Source: CAWATZ01 sp963784995 (GTDB taxonomy: Bacteria > Planctomycetota > Planctomycetia > Gemmatales > Gemmataceae). Taken from it: a stretch of DNA of 64,000 nucleotides. The stretch covers positions 620,001 through 684,000 of the forward strand of contig CAWATZ010000001.1 in NCBI GenBank assembly GCA_963784995.1, in the 5' to 3' direction. The position numbers and the translations under genes were made by a program. Below are positions 27,347-37,700 of this stretch, piece by piece. Below the pieces are notes generated by a model. It made no database searches and was not told where the DNA came from. It was given only the letters and a program-made list of their open reading frames with translations. Numbering within the stretch: position 1 is the stretch's first letter; the number at the start of each line of letters is the position of its first letter.

Positions 27347-28276
27347 CTATTCTGTTATCTTGATGACGGTTGCGGTGATGTCATCGCGCTGAGGCCGGCT
27401 CTGGGAAAAAGCACTCACCGCATGGTAGAGATTGGCGACGATCTGCTGGGCCGTCGCCTGGCGTGAGGCCCTGACCACGTCCAGCAACTGCTCCAGACCA
27501 AAGTCAACGTCTTCCGGAGAGCGCGCTTCCTCAATCCCATCGGTAATGAGGATCACCAGATCTCCGGATTGAAGAGGGATCGGAGCGCTGCTGGGAAAGT
27601 CCACGTTCAGCTGGTATCCCAGGGGAATACTGGTGCTCGGCAAAGCTTGTTTGACGCTGCCATTGCCGTCGAGCAGGTAGCCGGTCTGGTGTCCCGCGCT
27701 GGCATAGACCAGCGATCGCCCGCAAGGGTCCAGTTTTGCCAGCAGCAGGGTGATGAAGTAATCGCCCGCGATGTCCGGGACCAGCAGCCGATTGACCTGC
27801 CCCAGGATGGTGCTGACGTCTGTTTGCGTCTGGGCGAAGGCACGCACCAGGGCCCGGACTTCGCTCATCAGCAAGGCGGGCCCGATCCCGTGCCCGCTCA
27901 CGTCGCCAATGGCGATGCCGAAACTGCCATCGGAGAACGGGAGGAAGTCGAAATAGTCACCACCGATGGCGCCCACCGGGTACGAGGCTCCACCGACGTC
28001 GTAGTGCCGGTCGGCCTCACCGGCCTGGTGGCCAGTCATTTCCCGCTTGCCTGTGGAATAGAGTTTCTGCTGGATGGTCCGGGCGACCTGAAATTCCGCG
28101 GTCGCGCGGGCCAGCTCTCCCTCCGCCCACTGCAGTGCTGCCTCCTTGCGGCGCGACTCGGTCAGAGACTGCTGCAGCAGGGCATTGGTCTGCACCAGGC
28201 GCCGGCTCAGGCTGCTGACCTGCTTGAACTCGGTGGACTGTCCGCTGGTATCACCGGGATACCGTGCTCTGATCAT
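27347..28276 (-). CDS. RsbU-type PP2C serine/threonine phosphatase
   Basis: The 309-residue cytosolic protein has an N-terminal coiled-coil-like region (about 20-75, TNALLQQSLTESRRKEAALQ) and a SpoIIE/RsbU PPM phosphatase domain. The metal-binding motifs are visible: GGDYFDF, GDVSGHGIGPALLM, ITDGIEEAR and RDDITATVI near the end. Such enzymes dephosphorylate anti-anti-sigma or STAS proteins in partner-switch control. No STAS or anti-sigma gene lies nearby, so its target is unknown. Its place inside the polysaccharide operon suggests that production is tied to a partner switch. It follows the glycosyltransferase gene on the same strand. Confidence 0.88.
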   Translation of the reverse strand: MIRARYPGDTSGQSTEFKQVSSLSRRLVQTNALLQQSLTESRRKEAALQWAEGELARATAEFQVARTIQQKLYSTGKREMTGHQAGEADRHYDVGGASYPVGAIGGDYFDFLPFSDGSFGIAIGDVSGHGIGPALLMSEVRALVRAFAQTQTDVSTILGQVNRLLVPDIAGDYFITLLLAKLDPCGRSLVYASAGHQTGYLLDGNGSVKQALPSTSIPLGYQLNVDFPSSAPIPLQSGDLVILITDGIEEARSPEDVDFGLEQLLDVVRASRQATAQQIVANLYHAVSAFSQSRPQRDDITATVIKITE

Positions 28277-28352
28277 GGTGATGACTCCCTTGCTCTCGCA
28301 CGCCTCGCGCCGGATTGATGTGCAGGAAGCCGGCTTCTCTGGTCCTGTTCAA

Positions 28353-29561
28353 TCATCCCTCGCGGCCGAGCAAATCGTCATAGACTGCCTGGATCCGCTC
28401 CATGCGCGCCGCGAAACTGTAGCGGGTTTCGATGGTGTGCCTGCCGGCCTGCCGTAACTGCCGCCTCAGGTCGGCACGGGTCAGCAGTTCCTCCAGAACA
28501 CGGGTCAGGTCCTCGATCGACCCCGGGTTGACGAGCAGGCCGTTGACACCGTCCGCCACCAGCCGGGGGACGCCGGCGATCCGCGTGGCCGCCACCGGAA
28601 CTTCCAGGGCCATCGCTTCCAGCAGGACGTTCGGCAGTCCTTCGCGCAAGCTGCTGAGGGCAAAGACATCCATCGCCTCGTAAAGGTCCCTCAGGTCGGA
28701 ACGGTAGCCCAGCAGCCGAATCCGGTCCTGGCGGCCCAGTTGCTCAATCAGCTGTTGCAGCTGGGGCTGTTCGTCGCCCTCGCCGACGATGAGCAGGTCC
28801 AGGTCGATCCCCTTCTTGAGGAGGGAATCCGCTGCCTGGATGAGCAGGTCGAAGCCCTTCTCGGCAGAGAGCCGACCCGCGGCCCCAACCACCAGCCGCC
28901 CGGGAGGGATCCCCTGGGCGCGCTTGGCCTCTTCGACGGTGCGGCGGCGGCAGAACTCCTGAACGTCGATGCCGTTCTCGATCAGCAGGCAGCGTTCAGC
29001 CGGCACCCCGGCAGCCAGGCATTGCTGCTCCAGATCGGGCGAGACGCAGAGGACCCGTTCATAGCGCGGCAGACAGAACCGATCGATGCGATAGTACAGC
29101 GGCGTGCGTCGCGTATGCTTGACCCAGCCGTGGACCGTCGTGACCAGCCGCATGGGCCAGAAGCGGCGCAGCAGCAGGCCCAGCGCGTTGCTCTTGTAGT
29201 CATGCCCATGCCAGATCCGCACTCGTTCCCGGCGGCAGATGCGCAGCAGCTCGAAAACCACGCGCCAGTCCCAGAAGCCGCGGTCGGGAACCCCCAGCAG
29301 GGGTGCTTGCCAGAGCTGGGCCTTGTTCTGGAGCTGCGCAAAGCCCGGATCGCCTGGCGGGTACATGTAGGCACAGAGATTGCGATACCCCGCCTTCTCC
29401 AGAAAGCGGGGCGAATTGAGGATGGTCTTGTCCGGCCCGCCTCCAGTCCCACAGACCACGCGGGTGTCGAGGACGACCGGTTGGTCCGCCCGCGCTCTTT
29501 GGGAGCCCCTGCTCAAGGCCGGGGAACCGATCGCGGTGTCAGGTGCGAAGTCGAAGCCCAT
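28353..29561 (-). CDS. GT4-family glycosyltransferase
   Basis: This is a GT-B retaining glycosyltransferase that should add a sugar to a lipid-linked polysaccharide intermediate. N-terminal CGTGGGPDKTIL contacts the acceptor. GRLSAEKGFDLLIQA and LIVGEGDEQPQL lie in the donor domain, and the EGLPNVLLEAMA segment is the family E-x7-E motif. I chose the ATG at 29561 (MGFDFAPDT) because the longer reading would run through the sigma-54 promoter at 29682-29697; the leader is then about 110 bases. It is the first gene of a probable operon running through the phosphatase, epimerase, FemAB-like, YdcF-like, deacetylase and PrsT-like genes. Confidence 0.88.
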   Translation of the reverse strand: MGFDFAPDTAIGSPALSRGSQRARADQPVVLDTRVVCGTGGGPDKTILNSPRFLEKAGYRNLCAYMYPPGDPGFAQLQNKAQLWQAPLLGVPDRGFWDWRVVFELLRICRRERVRIWHGHDYKSNALGLLLRRFWPMRLVTTVHGWVKHTRRTPLYYRIDRFCLPRYERVLCVSPDLEQQCLAAGVPAERCLLIENGIDVQEFCRRRTVEEAKRAQGIPPGRLVVGAAGRLSAEKGFDLLIQAADSLLKKGIDLDLLIVGEGDEQPQLQQLIEQLGRQDRIRLLGYRSDLRDLYEAMDVFALSSLREGLPNVLLEAMALEVPVAATRIAGVPRLVADGVNGLLVNPGSIEDLTRVLEELLTRADLRRQLRQAGRHTIETRYSFAARMERIQAVYDDLLGREG

Positions 29562-29681
29562 TGTTCTTGTTTGAGATAGAGATAGAGCGGTTCGAGCTGA
29601 GAACGTCGGTTTGATGCAGACTCCGTCCCGGTGGGTTACACCCACATTGGTGCTTGGTTGGAAAAAGTAATGATTGAGCAA

Positions 29682-29697
29682 TGCAAAGATCGTGCCA
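29682..29697 (-). promoter_or_regulatory. Sigma-54 promoter, minus strand (cassette copy A)
   Basis: On the minus strand it reads TGGCACGATCTTTGCA, a perfect match to TGGCACG-N4-TTGCW. It faces the glycosyltransferase at 29561. Confidence 0.88.
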
Positions 29698-29855
29698 GCA
29701 GCCAGTTCGTCTCGTTGTCTCCTCAAGGATGGAGATTCAACGGTTTATGCATGTCCCTGCCCCTTCAAGAATTACGGGACAAAGGCAGTCCCTGCTGGCG
29801 CAGCGGGAAAACAGGCGGCATCCTTGTCAACTTGTACAACTTTCTTGACATTTCC

Positions 29856-29876
29856 CGTGTCACTTTTTCTGACACG
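29856..29876. promoter_or_regulatory. Enhancer-like palindrome CGTGTCA-N7-TGACACG (copy A)
   Basis: This perfect 7-base inverted repeat lies about 170 bases upstream of a perfect sigma-54 promoter, with the symmetry and position expected of an EBP site. It is conserved in both cassette copies, including the CTTTTTC spacer. The Fis-type domains of EBP copies 1 and 2 are the obvious candidates to bind it. Confidence 0.6.
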
Positions 29877-31374
29877 CCCCAACCAAGGGCTTGGCTGGTC
29901 CCTGGTTGCGCGCTTTCGATAGGAGAGGCTCCTCCGGTTGCATTTCCCGATCCAATGCGGCCTGGAGCAGCCTGGCAAGGGTCTGCACGAAAGGTTCTTG
30001 CAGAATGCTGCTGTGGTTGCCCGGAACTGTCTTGACCTCAACGCCACCCGCGGCCAGTTTGCCCCAGCCTAAATCGGGCTCGTCCGAACGGAACAGAGGC
30101 CTTGCACGGGCTCGCAGGAGGGTGATTCGGCCGGGATACGGTTTGGGGGAGTATTCGCGAAAAGCCTGCAGGTTCGCTTCCAGCATTTCCCGGTAGCTGG
30201 TTGACATGGCACCAATGTCGAACAGATGCTCCAGTTCCAATTGCTGGGAGGAATGGGAGAGCAAATGGGACAGGCTACCCCGTTCACCTCGCAGCGCCTG
30301 AATTTTCCGGCGAAGCCGGGCAATCATCTCCCTGGGGTGAGTGCGCAGAAAGTCATAGATGAACCAGTAGGGCAAATTGCGCAGGAAGGCGCCGGGCTGC
30401 CGAAAACGCTGCAAGAAGGATCGAGTTGGGGGGCGAGACGGCGACGTGTCGATGATGGCCAGCAAATTGACCTGGCTTCCTCTCTCAGACAGTTGCCGGG
30501 CCATCTCAAACGCGAGCCTCCCCGCGAACGAGTAGCCAGCCAGGTAATAGGGACCATGCGGCTGAAAAAGACAAAGGTCTTCTGCACACTGGCTTGCGAT
30601 GGCCTCCAGAGAGGTGAGGGGCCTGGTTTTCCCATTCCCGCACTGCTGTTGAATGCCGTACACGGGCTGGTCCGGACCGAGGTGGCGTGCCACCTGGTGG
30701 CAATACATGACTTCGCCAACGAGAGTTGGGAGGAAGACGAGTGGTAGTTTGGATCCTTGGGGTTGGATCTCGACAATCTCCGTTCGGCGGCCAGGTTGGC
30801 CAGCCTGTTGGAGATTGTCTGCCAGGTACTCAATGGTCCCCTTCTTGAACAGTGTCGCCAGGGGAAGCCTCCGGCCGAAAGCTTTCTCGATGTGAGCGAC
30901 CAGGCGAACTGCCAGCAAAGAGTGGCCACCTAGGTCGAAGAAGTTGTCGCGGATCCCGACTTGCTTCAACCCCAATACCGCGCACCAGATCCCTGCCAGA
31001 GTCTGTTCCAGGGGAGTGCGCGGCGGCACGAACTCGTTGCTTGGCTCGCTTGCCTGGTGTGGGGCCGGCAGCTGGCGTCGGTCTAGCTTGCCACTGGGGG
31101 TCCGGGGCAAGGCGGGCACCTGGACGAAGGCTGAGGGAATCATGAATTCGGGAAGACGCTGTTGCAGGAAGTCACGCAGCCGGGGAATCAAGGGCTGCTC
31201 CGCGCCGGCGGCATTGGCCGACAGCCGCCGCGCTGACCCGTCGGCAAATAGGGCCTGATAAAATGGCGATTGGCGAAACCCTTGCGGCCGGTGGGCCGAC
31301 CAGTGTTTGAAGCCGACCTCCGGGCGCTGGGCGACGTAACACTCCCCGGATGCCGTAATCGGGATGCACCCCAT
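29860..31374 (-). CDS. NRPS C-terminal part: adenylation end, carrier protein, thioesterase
   Basis: The frame picks up inside the last adenylation domain and shows its A10 motif PRTPSGKLDRRQL (about residues 90-102). A peptidyl-carrier domain follows with the phosphopantetheine Ser152 in FFDLGGHSLLA. The rest is a type I thioesterase: nucleophile Ser282 in GYSFAG, a likely Asp309 in AIIDT, and a His in PGNHSSIL near the end. It should release the finished peptide by hydrolysis or cyclisation. The upstream frame joins near 31330 through a frameshift, so the annotated start is not a real translation start. Confidence 0.85.
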   Translation of the reverse strand: MGCIPITASGECYVAQRPEVGFKHWSAHRPQGFRQSPFYQALFADGSARRLSANAAGAEQPLIPRLRDFLQQRLPEFMIPSAFVQVPALPRTPSGKLDRRQLPAPHQASEPSNEFVPPRTPLEQTLAGIWCAVLGLKQVGIRDNFFDLGGHSLLAVRLVAHIEKAFGRRLPLATLFKKGTIEYLADNLQQAGQPGRRTEIVEIQPQGSKLPLVFLPTLVGEVMYCHQVARHLGPDQPVYGIQQQCGNGKTRPLTSLEAIASQCAEDLCLFQPHGPYYLAGYSFAGRLAFEMARQLSERGSQVNLLAIIDTSPSRPPTRSFLQRFRQPGAFLRNLPYWFIYDFLRTHPREMIARLRRKIQALRGERGSLSHLLSHSSQQLELEHLFDIGAMSTSYREMLEANLQAFREYSPKPYPGRITLLRARARPLFRSDEPDLGWGKLAAGGVEVKTVPGNHSSILQEPFVQTLARLLQAALDREMQPEEPLLSKARNQGPAKPLVGACQKK

Positions 31375-32725
31375 CCTCGCTCAACTGGCCGCTGCATACG
31401 GCCTCGATGCGGTCACCTGTCTCAACTCCCACCCCGGGATAGAAGGCCGGAAAGAACACTGGCAGCCAGTTCGTCGCTTGCCGCAGACTGTCCACCACCT
31501 GCCCGCCGCCGATGTCCAGTTCGATCCAAAGGAGAAACCCATCAAGCCGTCCGGAGCGTTCCACGGTCAGCTCCACAGGATGCTCGAACCCGACCGGTCC
31601 TGCTTCCCGGAACACCAGTTCTTCAAACACGTCCGAGCCAGACAGGAGATTGGACTCGTCCATGTGGCGGAGACAGACACGCAGGTCGAACGGCCGGCCC
31701 TCGACCTGGAAGATCTGCTCCAGGTAGGAAAACGGTGTACTCGTGAAGCCGAGACTCTCCATCAGTCCCTGGGGCAACTGGACTGCCGCGATGTGTGTCC
31801 GGCAGCGTTCCGGGATCATCAGCCCATCCGCTTTCAGTAACCGTCGGGCGCGATTGAGTACTGAGACCGCTCCCTCCGAGCCGCCGATCATACCGACGAT
31901 TTCCGACACACAGACATCGGCCAGCTCGGGGAGCTGGACATTGCCCGGGTCCCCGTGCAGGACACTGATTCGGTTGCTCAGTCCCAGGCGCTCGACAGTC
32001 GCTTTTGCCTGGAGGGCGACCTCTTCCACGTGTTCCAAGGCGTAGACCCGGCGGGCCCCGGCTTCGACACAGAACCGGCTCAGGATGGCATCGCGCCCCG
32101 TGCCCACTTCTAGCACCACCTTGCTGGCAACAACAGCTTGGATGACCTGGCGATAGCGGAGGTTGCGGACCTCGTCGAGAGTCATCACCTCGTAGAGCAG
32201 GTCATCGTAGATGTTGTAATCGCTGGGGATGGGCCAGAGTTCCGGACGCGGTGGAACCTTCCCCGTGGGAGGGAGCCGGCTCGCTTCCGCAGGAACCAGG
32301 TAAGCGGTGAGGCACTGCGCCCCCGAACCTTCCTCGGGAAGCACCACCACTTCCTTTACGCCAGGGTGTTGACCTAACACGGCCTCGATCTCGCCCAGCT
32401 CGATCCGGAAGCCACGTACCTTGACCTGCTGATCCAGCCGGCCCAGAAACTTCAGGTTACCATCGGGCAACCAGCACACCCGATCCCCCGTTCGATACAG
32501 GCGGTCGGCTGAATCTTGGCGGAAGGGGTCGGCCACGAAGCGGGCCGCGGTCAACTCGGGCTGGTTGAGGTAACCCCGAGCCAGACCGACTCCTCCCAGA
32601 TAGAGTTCCCCTGCCACGCCGACCGGGACAGGCTGTCTGCGCTGATCCAGCACGTAGGCCGCATACCGCCGATCGGCCGGCCAATCGGAACGCTGGCACG
32701 CTGCTCGGTCCGCTGGCATTCCCAC
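31172..32725 (-). CDS. NRPS segment: adenylation domain with embedded PRMT-like methyltransferase
   Basis: Residues 20-145 are the second half of an adenylation domain (GELYLGGVGLARGYL, YRTGDRV, VKVRGFRIELGEIE). Then, where A8 would lead to A10, about 300 residues (31331-32233) form a methyltransferase. It has the SAM site VVLEVGTGRDAI, an acidic ribose contact (YALEHVEEVAL), and SEIVGMIGGSEG, which looks like the double-Glu loop of protein arginine methyltransferases. LKADGLMIPER and a beta-barrel-like tail also match that family. Methylation of a nitrogen on the activated or bound residue is the likely role. After about 31330 the frame shifts into the next segment; residues beyond about 465 here are out of frame. 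Confidence 0.8.
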   Translation of the reverse strand: MGMPADRAACQRSDWPADRRYAAYVLDQRRQPVPVGVAGELYLGGVGLARGYLNQPELTAARFVADPFRQDSADRLYRTGDRVCWLPDGNLKFLGRLDQQVKVRGFRIELGEIEAVLGQHPGVKEVVVLPEEGSGAQCLTAYLVPAEASRLPPTGKVPPRPELWPIPSDYNIYDDLLYEVMTLDEVRNLRYRQVIQAVVASKVVLEVGTGRDAILSRFCVEAGARRVYALEHVEEVALQAKATVERLGLSNRISVLHGDPGNVQLPELADVCVSEIVGMIGGSEGAVSVLNRARRLLKADGLMIPERCRTHIAAVQLPQGLMESLGFTSTPFSYLEQIFQVEGRPFDLRVCLRHMDESNLLSGSDVFEELVFREAGPVGFEHPVELTVERSGRLDGFLLWIELDIGGGQVVDSLRQATNWLPVFFPAFYPGVGVETGDRIEAVCSGQLSEDGVHPDYGIRGVLRRPAPGGRLQTLVGPPAARVSPIAILSGPICRRVSAAAVGQCRRRGAALDSPAA

Positions 32726-34737
32726 CAGACGGCATCAATGGACGTCTCCGTCGGCCCGTAGAAGTTGAACAGGCGAGCTGGCAAGGCGGCGAAGAAACGC
32801 TCCTGAAGCGCAACGCTCAACACCTCGCCGCCGCAGATGACATAACGCAGCGAGACACAATTCCGACAGCCAGGCTGATCGAGCAAGGCCTCCAGCAGAC
32901 TGGGCACGAAAGTGGCGACCGTCACCTGCTGTTGCTGGATCAACGCCGACAGTGTGGCGAGGTCGAGAGGACCAGCCCCAGGCAGCACCAGACAGGCCCC
33001 AGCCGCCAAAGGAGCGAACAGTTCCCAGACGGAGGCATCGAAGCTGAACGAAGATGCTTTGCAGGACGCGGTCGCTCCTCTCCAGAGGATGAGCGCTCTG
33101 GCCCCACAGGATGCGGTTGACCACGCCACGATGAGGCACCAGCACGCCCTTGGGCCGGCCCGTCGAGCCCGAGGTATAAATCACGTAGGCCAGGTCGTCG
33201 GGACCTACCTCAATGTTCAGGTCGCCGTCTCTGCCGGGCTGGCTCGGATTGTTCTTCGTCCATGAGCATCACTGCCGCAGGGTCGCCGGCAGGCCGTTGA
33301 GCAGGGAAGGCTGAGTCAGCAGGACCGGGGTTTGCACGTCCTCGAGGATGAAGCGGATGCGCTCGCTGGGATAATCGGGATCACAGGGAACATAGGCCCC
33401 GCCCGCCTTGAGGATGGCCAGCAGCGCGACCAACAGCCGGGGCGAGCGCTCGGCGCGGACAGCGACCGGGACTTCCGGGCCGACACCCCGACGGCGCAGC
33501 ATCCGTGCCAGCCGGTTGTGCTCTCGTTGAGTCGGCGATAGCTCCATTCCTCCTTCCCGCCGATCACCGCGAGGGCGTCGGGATTACGCCGGGACATGCT
33601 CCTCGAACAGATGATGTAGGCACTTGTTACTCTCCCCAATCCATCCATTGCAAGGGATGACCTTCGTGGCGCTCCACTCAAGCAGCTGCCTGCGCTCGCT
33701 TTCATGCAGCAGTGGCAAGGCGCCCAGCTCGGCGTCGGGGTTGGCGACAATGCCCGCGAGCAGGGCCTCGAAACTCCGCAGCAGTAGGTCGATGGTCGCG
33801 GCCTCGAAGAGGTCGGTGCTGTACTCTAACAAGCCCTTCAGACACCCAGCTTCCTCAGTCATCGAGAGCGACAGGTCACATTGCGACTGTGCTCCGTTCA
33901 ACCGCAATCGACTGAGCCGTTAGCCCCGGCAACTCCAGCGGAGTCCTCGGGGTGTTCTGCAGCACAAACACGACTTGAACCAGGGGTGCATGGCTGGGGC
34001 TCCGCTCCGGTTGCAATTCCTCGACTAGTTTCTCAAACGGCAGTTCCTGGTGGGCATAGGCATCCAGCGTTGTCTCACGCACCTTGCCAAGCAACTCGCG
34101 AAAGGTTGGGGCCCCTGAGAGGTCGGTCCGCAACGGCAGCATGTTCACGAAGAAGCCGATCAATCCTTCCAACTCGGTGCGGTTGCGGCCGGCCACCGGA
34201 GAACCGACCACGATGTCCTGCTGGCCGCTGTAGCGAAAGAGCAACGTCTGGAACGCTGCCAGCAGGGTCATGAACAGGGTCGTCCCTTCTTGCCGGCTCA
34301 ACTCCCGCAGCGCCTGCGCCAAGTCCTTGTCCAGCGTCAGCGCCTTGCACGGCCCCGCAAGAACTCTGGGTGGGCGGGCGGACAAAATCGGTCAGCAGTT
34401 CCAGCAGCGCCGGCGCGCCTTGGAGCTGTCGTTTCCAGTAAGCCAACTCCTTGTCGAGTACTTCGCCACTCAACTGCTGCCTCTGCCACGCTGCGTAGTC
34501 CGCGTATTGAAGTGGCAACTCGGGCAATGGCGAGGGTTGCCCTGTAGAGAAGGCCTTGTAGAGCGATGTCAACTCACGGAAGAAAACGTCCATCGACCAC
34601 CCGTCCGACGCAATGTGGTGCATCGTCACCAAGAGTACGGACTCGTGCTCGCTCGAGCGCACCAAACTGGCGTGCAGCATCACGTCCTGTGACAAATTGA
34701 AGGGACGCTTCCCTTCTGCAGCGAGATACCGGTGCAA
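32551..34737 (-). pseudogene. NRPS segment: second condensation domain and start of adenylation domain, multiply frameshifted
   Basis: Reading successive frames gives a continuous domain series. The condensation domain runs through MHHIASDGWSMDVFF (catalytic HHxxxDG; about 34600), LLFRYSGQQDIVVGSPVAGR and VFVLQNTPRTPLELPG. The adenylation domain begins with RAERSPRLLVALLAILKAGGAYVP, YTSGSTGRPKGVLVPHRG, FSFDASVWELFAPLA and NFYGPTETSIDAVWW. At least five changes of frame occur (near 34380, 33895, 33590, 33265 and 33130), plus one at about 32720 into the next segment. The protein signal is preserved on each side of every shift, which argues for base-level errors or very recent decay. Confidence 0.75.
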
Positions 34738-37700
34738 CTCAGCCTCGCGCTTTTTTCGAGCAGGTAGCCGAGATTCCGCACCGAGAGCGTCTCAGACACT
34801 ACGGAGGAGACCCGCTGGACGGGTTCGCCCACGACAGAGACAAAAGTTGTCCGCAAGACTTCATGCCGTCGCCGGAGTTCAACGAGACACCGCTCCAGCA
34901 CCTCTACGTCAAGGACTCCGGTTAGCCGGATAGCTCGCGAAAAGTTATATGCTGGGTTGTTAGCCAGCAAAGAGTGGCCGCCCAGGTCGAAGAAGTTGTC
35001 GCGGATGCCGACCTGCTTCAACCCCAGTACCCTGCACCAGATTTCCGCCAGCAATTTCTCCCCGCGCGTCCGCGGCGGCTGGAAATCGCGATTCCTTTCG
35101 GAGCCGGGATCCTGGGGAGCCGGCAGGGCTCGCCGGTCCACCTTGCCGTTTGGGGTCAGCGGTAGGGCTGGCAGCGGCACAAAGACCGCGGGGACCATGT
35201 AGTCCGGCAGTTGCGTCCGCAGGTGCTCGCGCAGCTCGGTCGCCGAGGGGGCCGAGTCCTGAGCGACGATGTAGGCCGCGAGCCGGCTGGTCCCATCGGG
35301 GCCAATCACCGCGACAGCAACCGCCTGCCGGACAGCAGGGTGCCGCTCCAGCACCGTCTCGATCTCCCCCAACTCGACCCGGAAACCGCGCACTTTCACC
35401 TGGTGGTCGAGCCGGCCGAGGAACTCAATGCGACCATCCGGCAAATAGCAAGCCTTGTCGCCGGTTCGGTACGTGAGGCAGGCCGGCTCAGCCACGAACG
35501 GGTCCGGGACAAAGCGCTTCGTGGTGAGATCGGGGCGATTGAGGTAGCCTTTGGCCACACCGTCCCCGCCGATGAAAAGCTCGCCGGCGACGCCGGGCGG
35601 GGTCGGCTGACCGTTGGCGTCGAGAATGTAGACGCGGGTGTTCGCGATGGGCCGGCCGATGGTAACCTGGTCCTCGACCGCCTCGACGCGCTCACAGGTA
35701 GACCAGATGGTCGTCTCGGTGGGGCCATAGAGGTTCCACAGCGAACCGCAGCGGCCGAGCAGATTGGTAGCCAGGGCCGGTGTCAGGGCTTCCCCTCCGC
35801 ACAGGATTTGCAAGCGCTCCTGGCCGGACCAGCCGGCATCGATCAGCATTCGCCACGTTGCCGGGGTGGCTTGCATGATCGTGACACTCGATCTCTTCAT
35901 CAACTCTGCCAGGCGAGTCCCATCGGCGGCGATCTCACGGTTTGCCAGGACGAGGCGGGCGCCGGAAATCAGCGGCAGGAACAGCTCAAGAGCCGCGATG
36001 TCAAACGCAAGGGTGGTCACGGAAAGCAGGACGTCCCTCTCGTTACACCCCAACCGCCGGCCAATGTCCGTCAGCAGATTGACCACTCCCCGGTGGGAAA
36101 CCTCCACGCCCTTGGGCTGGCCCGTGGAACCGGAAGTGTACAGGACGTAAGCAAGGGAAGCAGGCGTCGGCGAACGCCGAGCCACGCCATTGGCCGAGGC
36201 AGCCCAGGCTCCCAGTTGCTCAGCCGCGTAGGAATCCATCTGGTCGAGACACACGACCTGGCAGGAGTGTGGGGGCAGTGAGTCTTGCAGGTGCCGTTGC
36301 GTCAACAGCACCAGGGGCCGAGCATCCTCCAGCATGAAAGCCAGGCGGTTGGGTGGATAGAGCGGGTCAAGCGGTAAATAGGCCACCCCGGCTTTCAAGA
36401 TGGCCAGCAATCCCACGATCATTTCCAGCGAGCGTTCGAGGTGGATGGCTACGAGCACGTCAGGGTTCACGCCAAGAGTGTGCAGGTGCTGGGCCAGTTG
36501 ATCGGCGCGGCGGTTCAGCTCGTGATAGGTGAGCTGCCGTCCTTCGCAAACGACCGCCACCTGATTGGGGGTCCGCCTGGCCTGGGCCTCGAACAGTTCG
36601 TGGATACAAGCCTCCCGGGGATAGTCCGCCCAGGTGTTGTTCCATTCCGTCAGCAACTGCCGGCGCCGGGCAGCCGACAGCAGCGGCAAGTTGCCGATGG
36701 GCACGTCAGGGTTGACCACGATGGCAGCCAGGAGAGTTTGAAATCCCTCGGCCATTTGCTCGATCGAGTCGGCAGGGAACAGGTCCGTGCAGTACTCCAC
36801 CTCCAGCCAAAGGTCGTCGCCCACGTCAGTCAAGAACAGGGTCAGGTCGAATTTGGAGGCCCTGGGGTGAGCCAGGACGTGAGACGAAGTAAGGCCAGCC
36901 AGGTCCAGGAACTGCATCTGCACTGCACGGTCTTTCCACACCAGCATCGTCTGGAAAATGGGCGAGCGGGTCAGATTGCGCTGGGGGTGCAGTGCTTCGA
37001 CCACCTTGTTGAAGGGAACTGCCCGGTGGGCATTCACGTCCAGGATCCCCTGCTGGACGCGCTGCAGCAGTTCCCGGAACGTGGGGTTTCCCGAGAGGTC
37101 TGTTCGCAGTGCCTGGAAGTCAATCAGGAAGCCGAACAGGTTGGACAGTTCCGGGCGATCTCGATTGGCGATTGGGATGCCGAGCACAATGTCTTCCTGG
37201 CCGGAATAACGGGACAGCAAGACGTTGACAGCGGCCGTCAGCACCATGAAGAGACTGACCTGTTCGCCTCGGCTGAAACCGTGGAGACTTTCCGTAAGGC
37301 CCCGGCCGAGGGGATAGATTCGTTTCTCACCCGCGTAAGAAAACACTTCCGGCCGAGGCCCCTTGATCGGCAGCTCGATGGCAGGCGGCGCCCCCGTGAG
37401 ATAGTTTTTCCAGAACGTGAGTTCTTTCGCGAAAGCTCCCTCCTCAAATTGCCGGCGTTGCCAGACGGCATAGTCTCCGTATTGAATCCGCAGAGGCTCC
37501 AGATCGTGTGGCTCTCCCCGGGACAAGGCCTGGTAGATCACCTCCAATTCGCGGAAAAGAAGACCCAGGGACCACCCATCGCAAACGATGTGGTGCAGTG
37601 TCAGGATAACGACGTGTTCCTCCAGACTCAACCGCAGCACAACGGCACGGAACCCCGGTTCGACGGCCAGGTCAAAGGGGCGCTGGAATTCTGCGATTAA

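Larger units (their letters stand above)
29682..29877. repeat. Promoter/enhancer cassette, copy A
   Basis: About 195 bases from the -12 element through the enhancer palindrome are almost identical to 40898-41091. The copy overlaps the last codons and stop of the upstream NRPS gene (stop at 29860-29862), so one of the two copies was inserted at, or replaced, a gene end. Confidence 0.9.
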
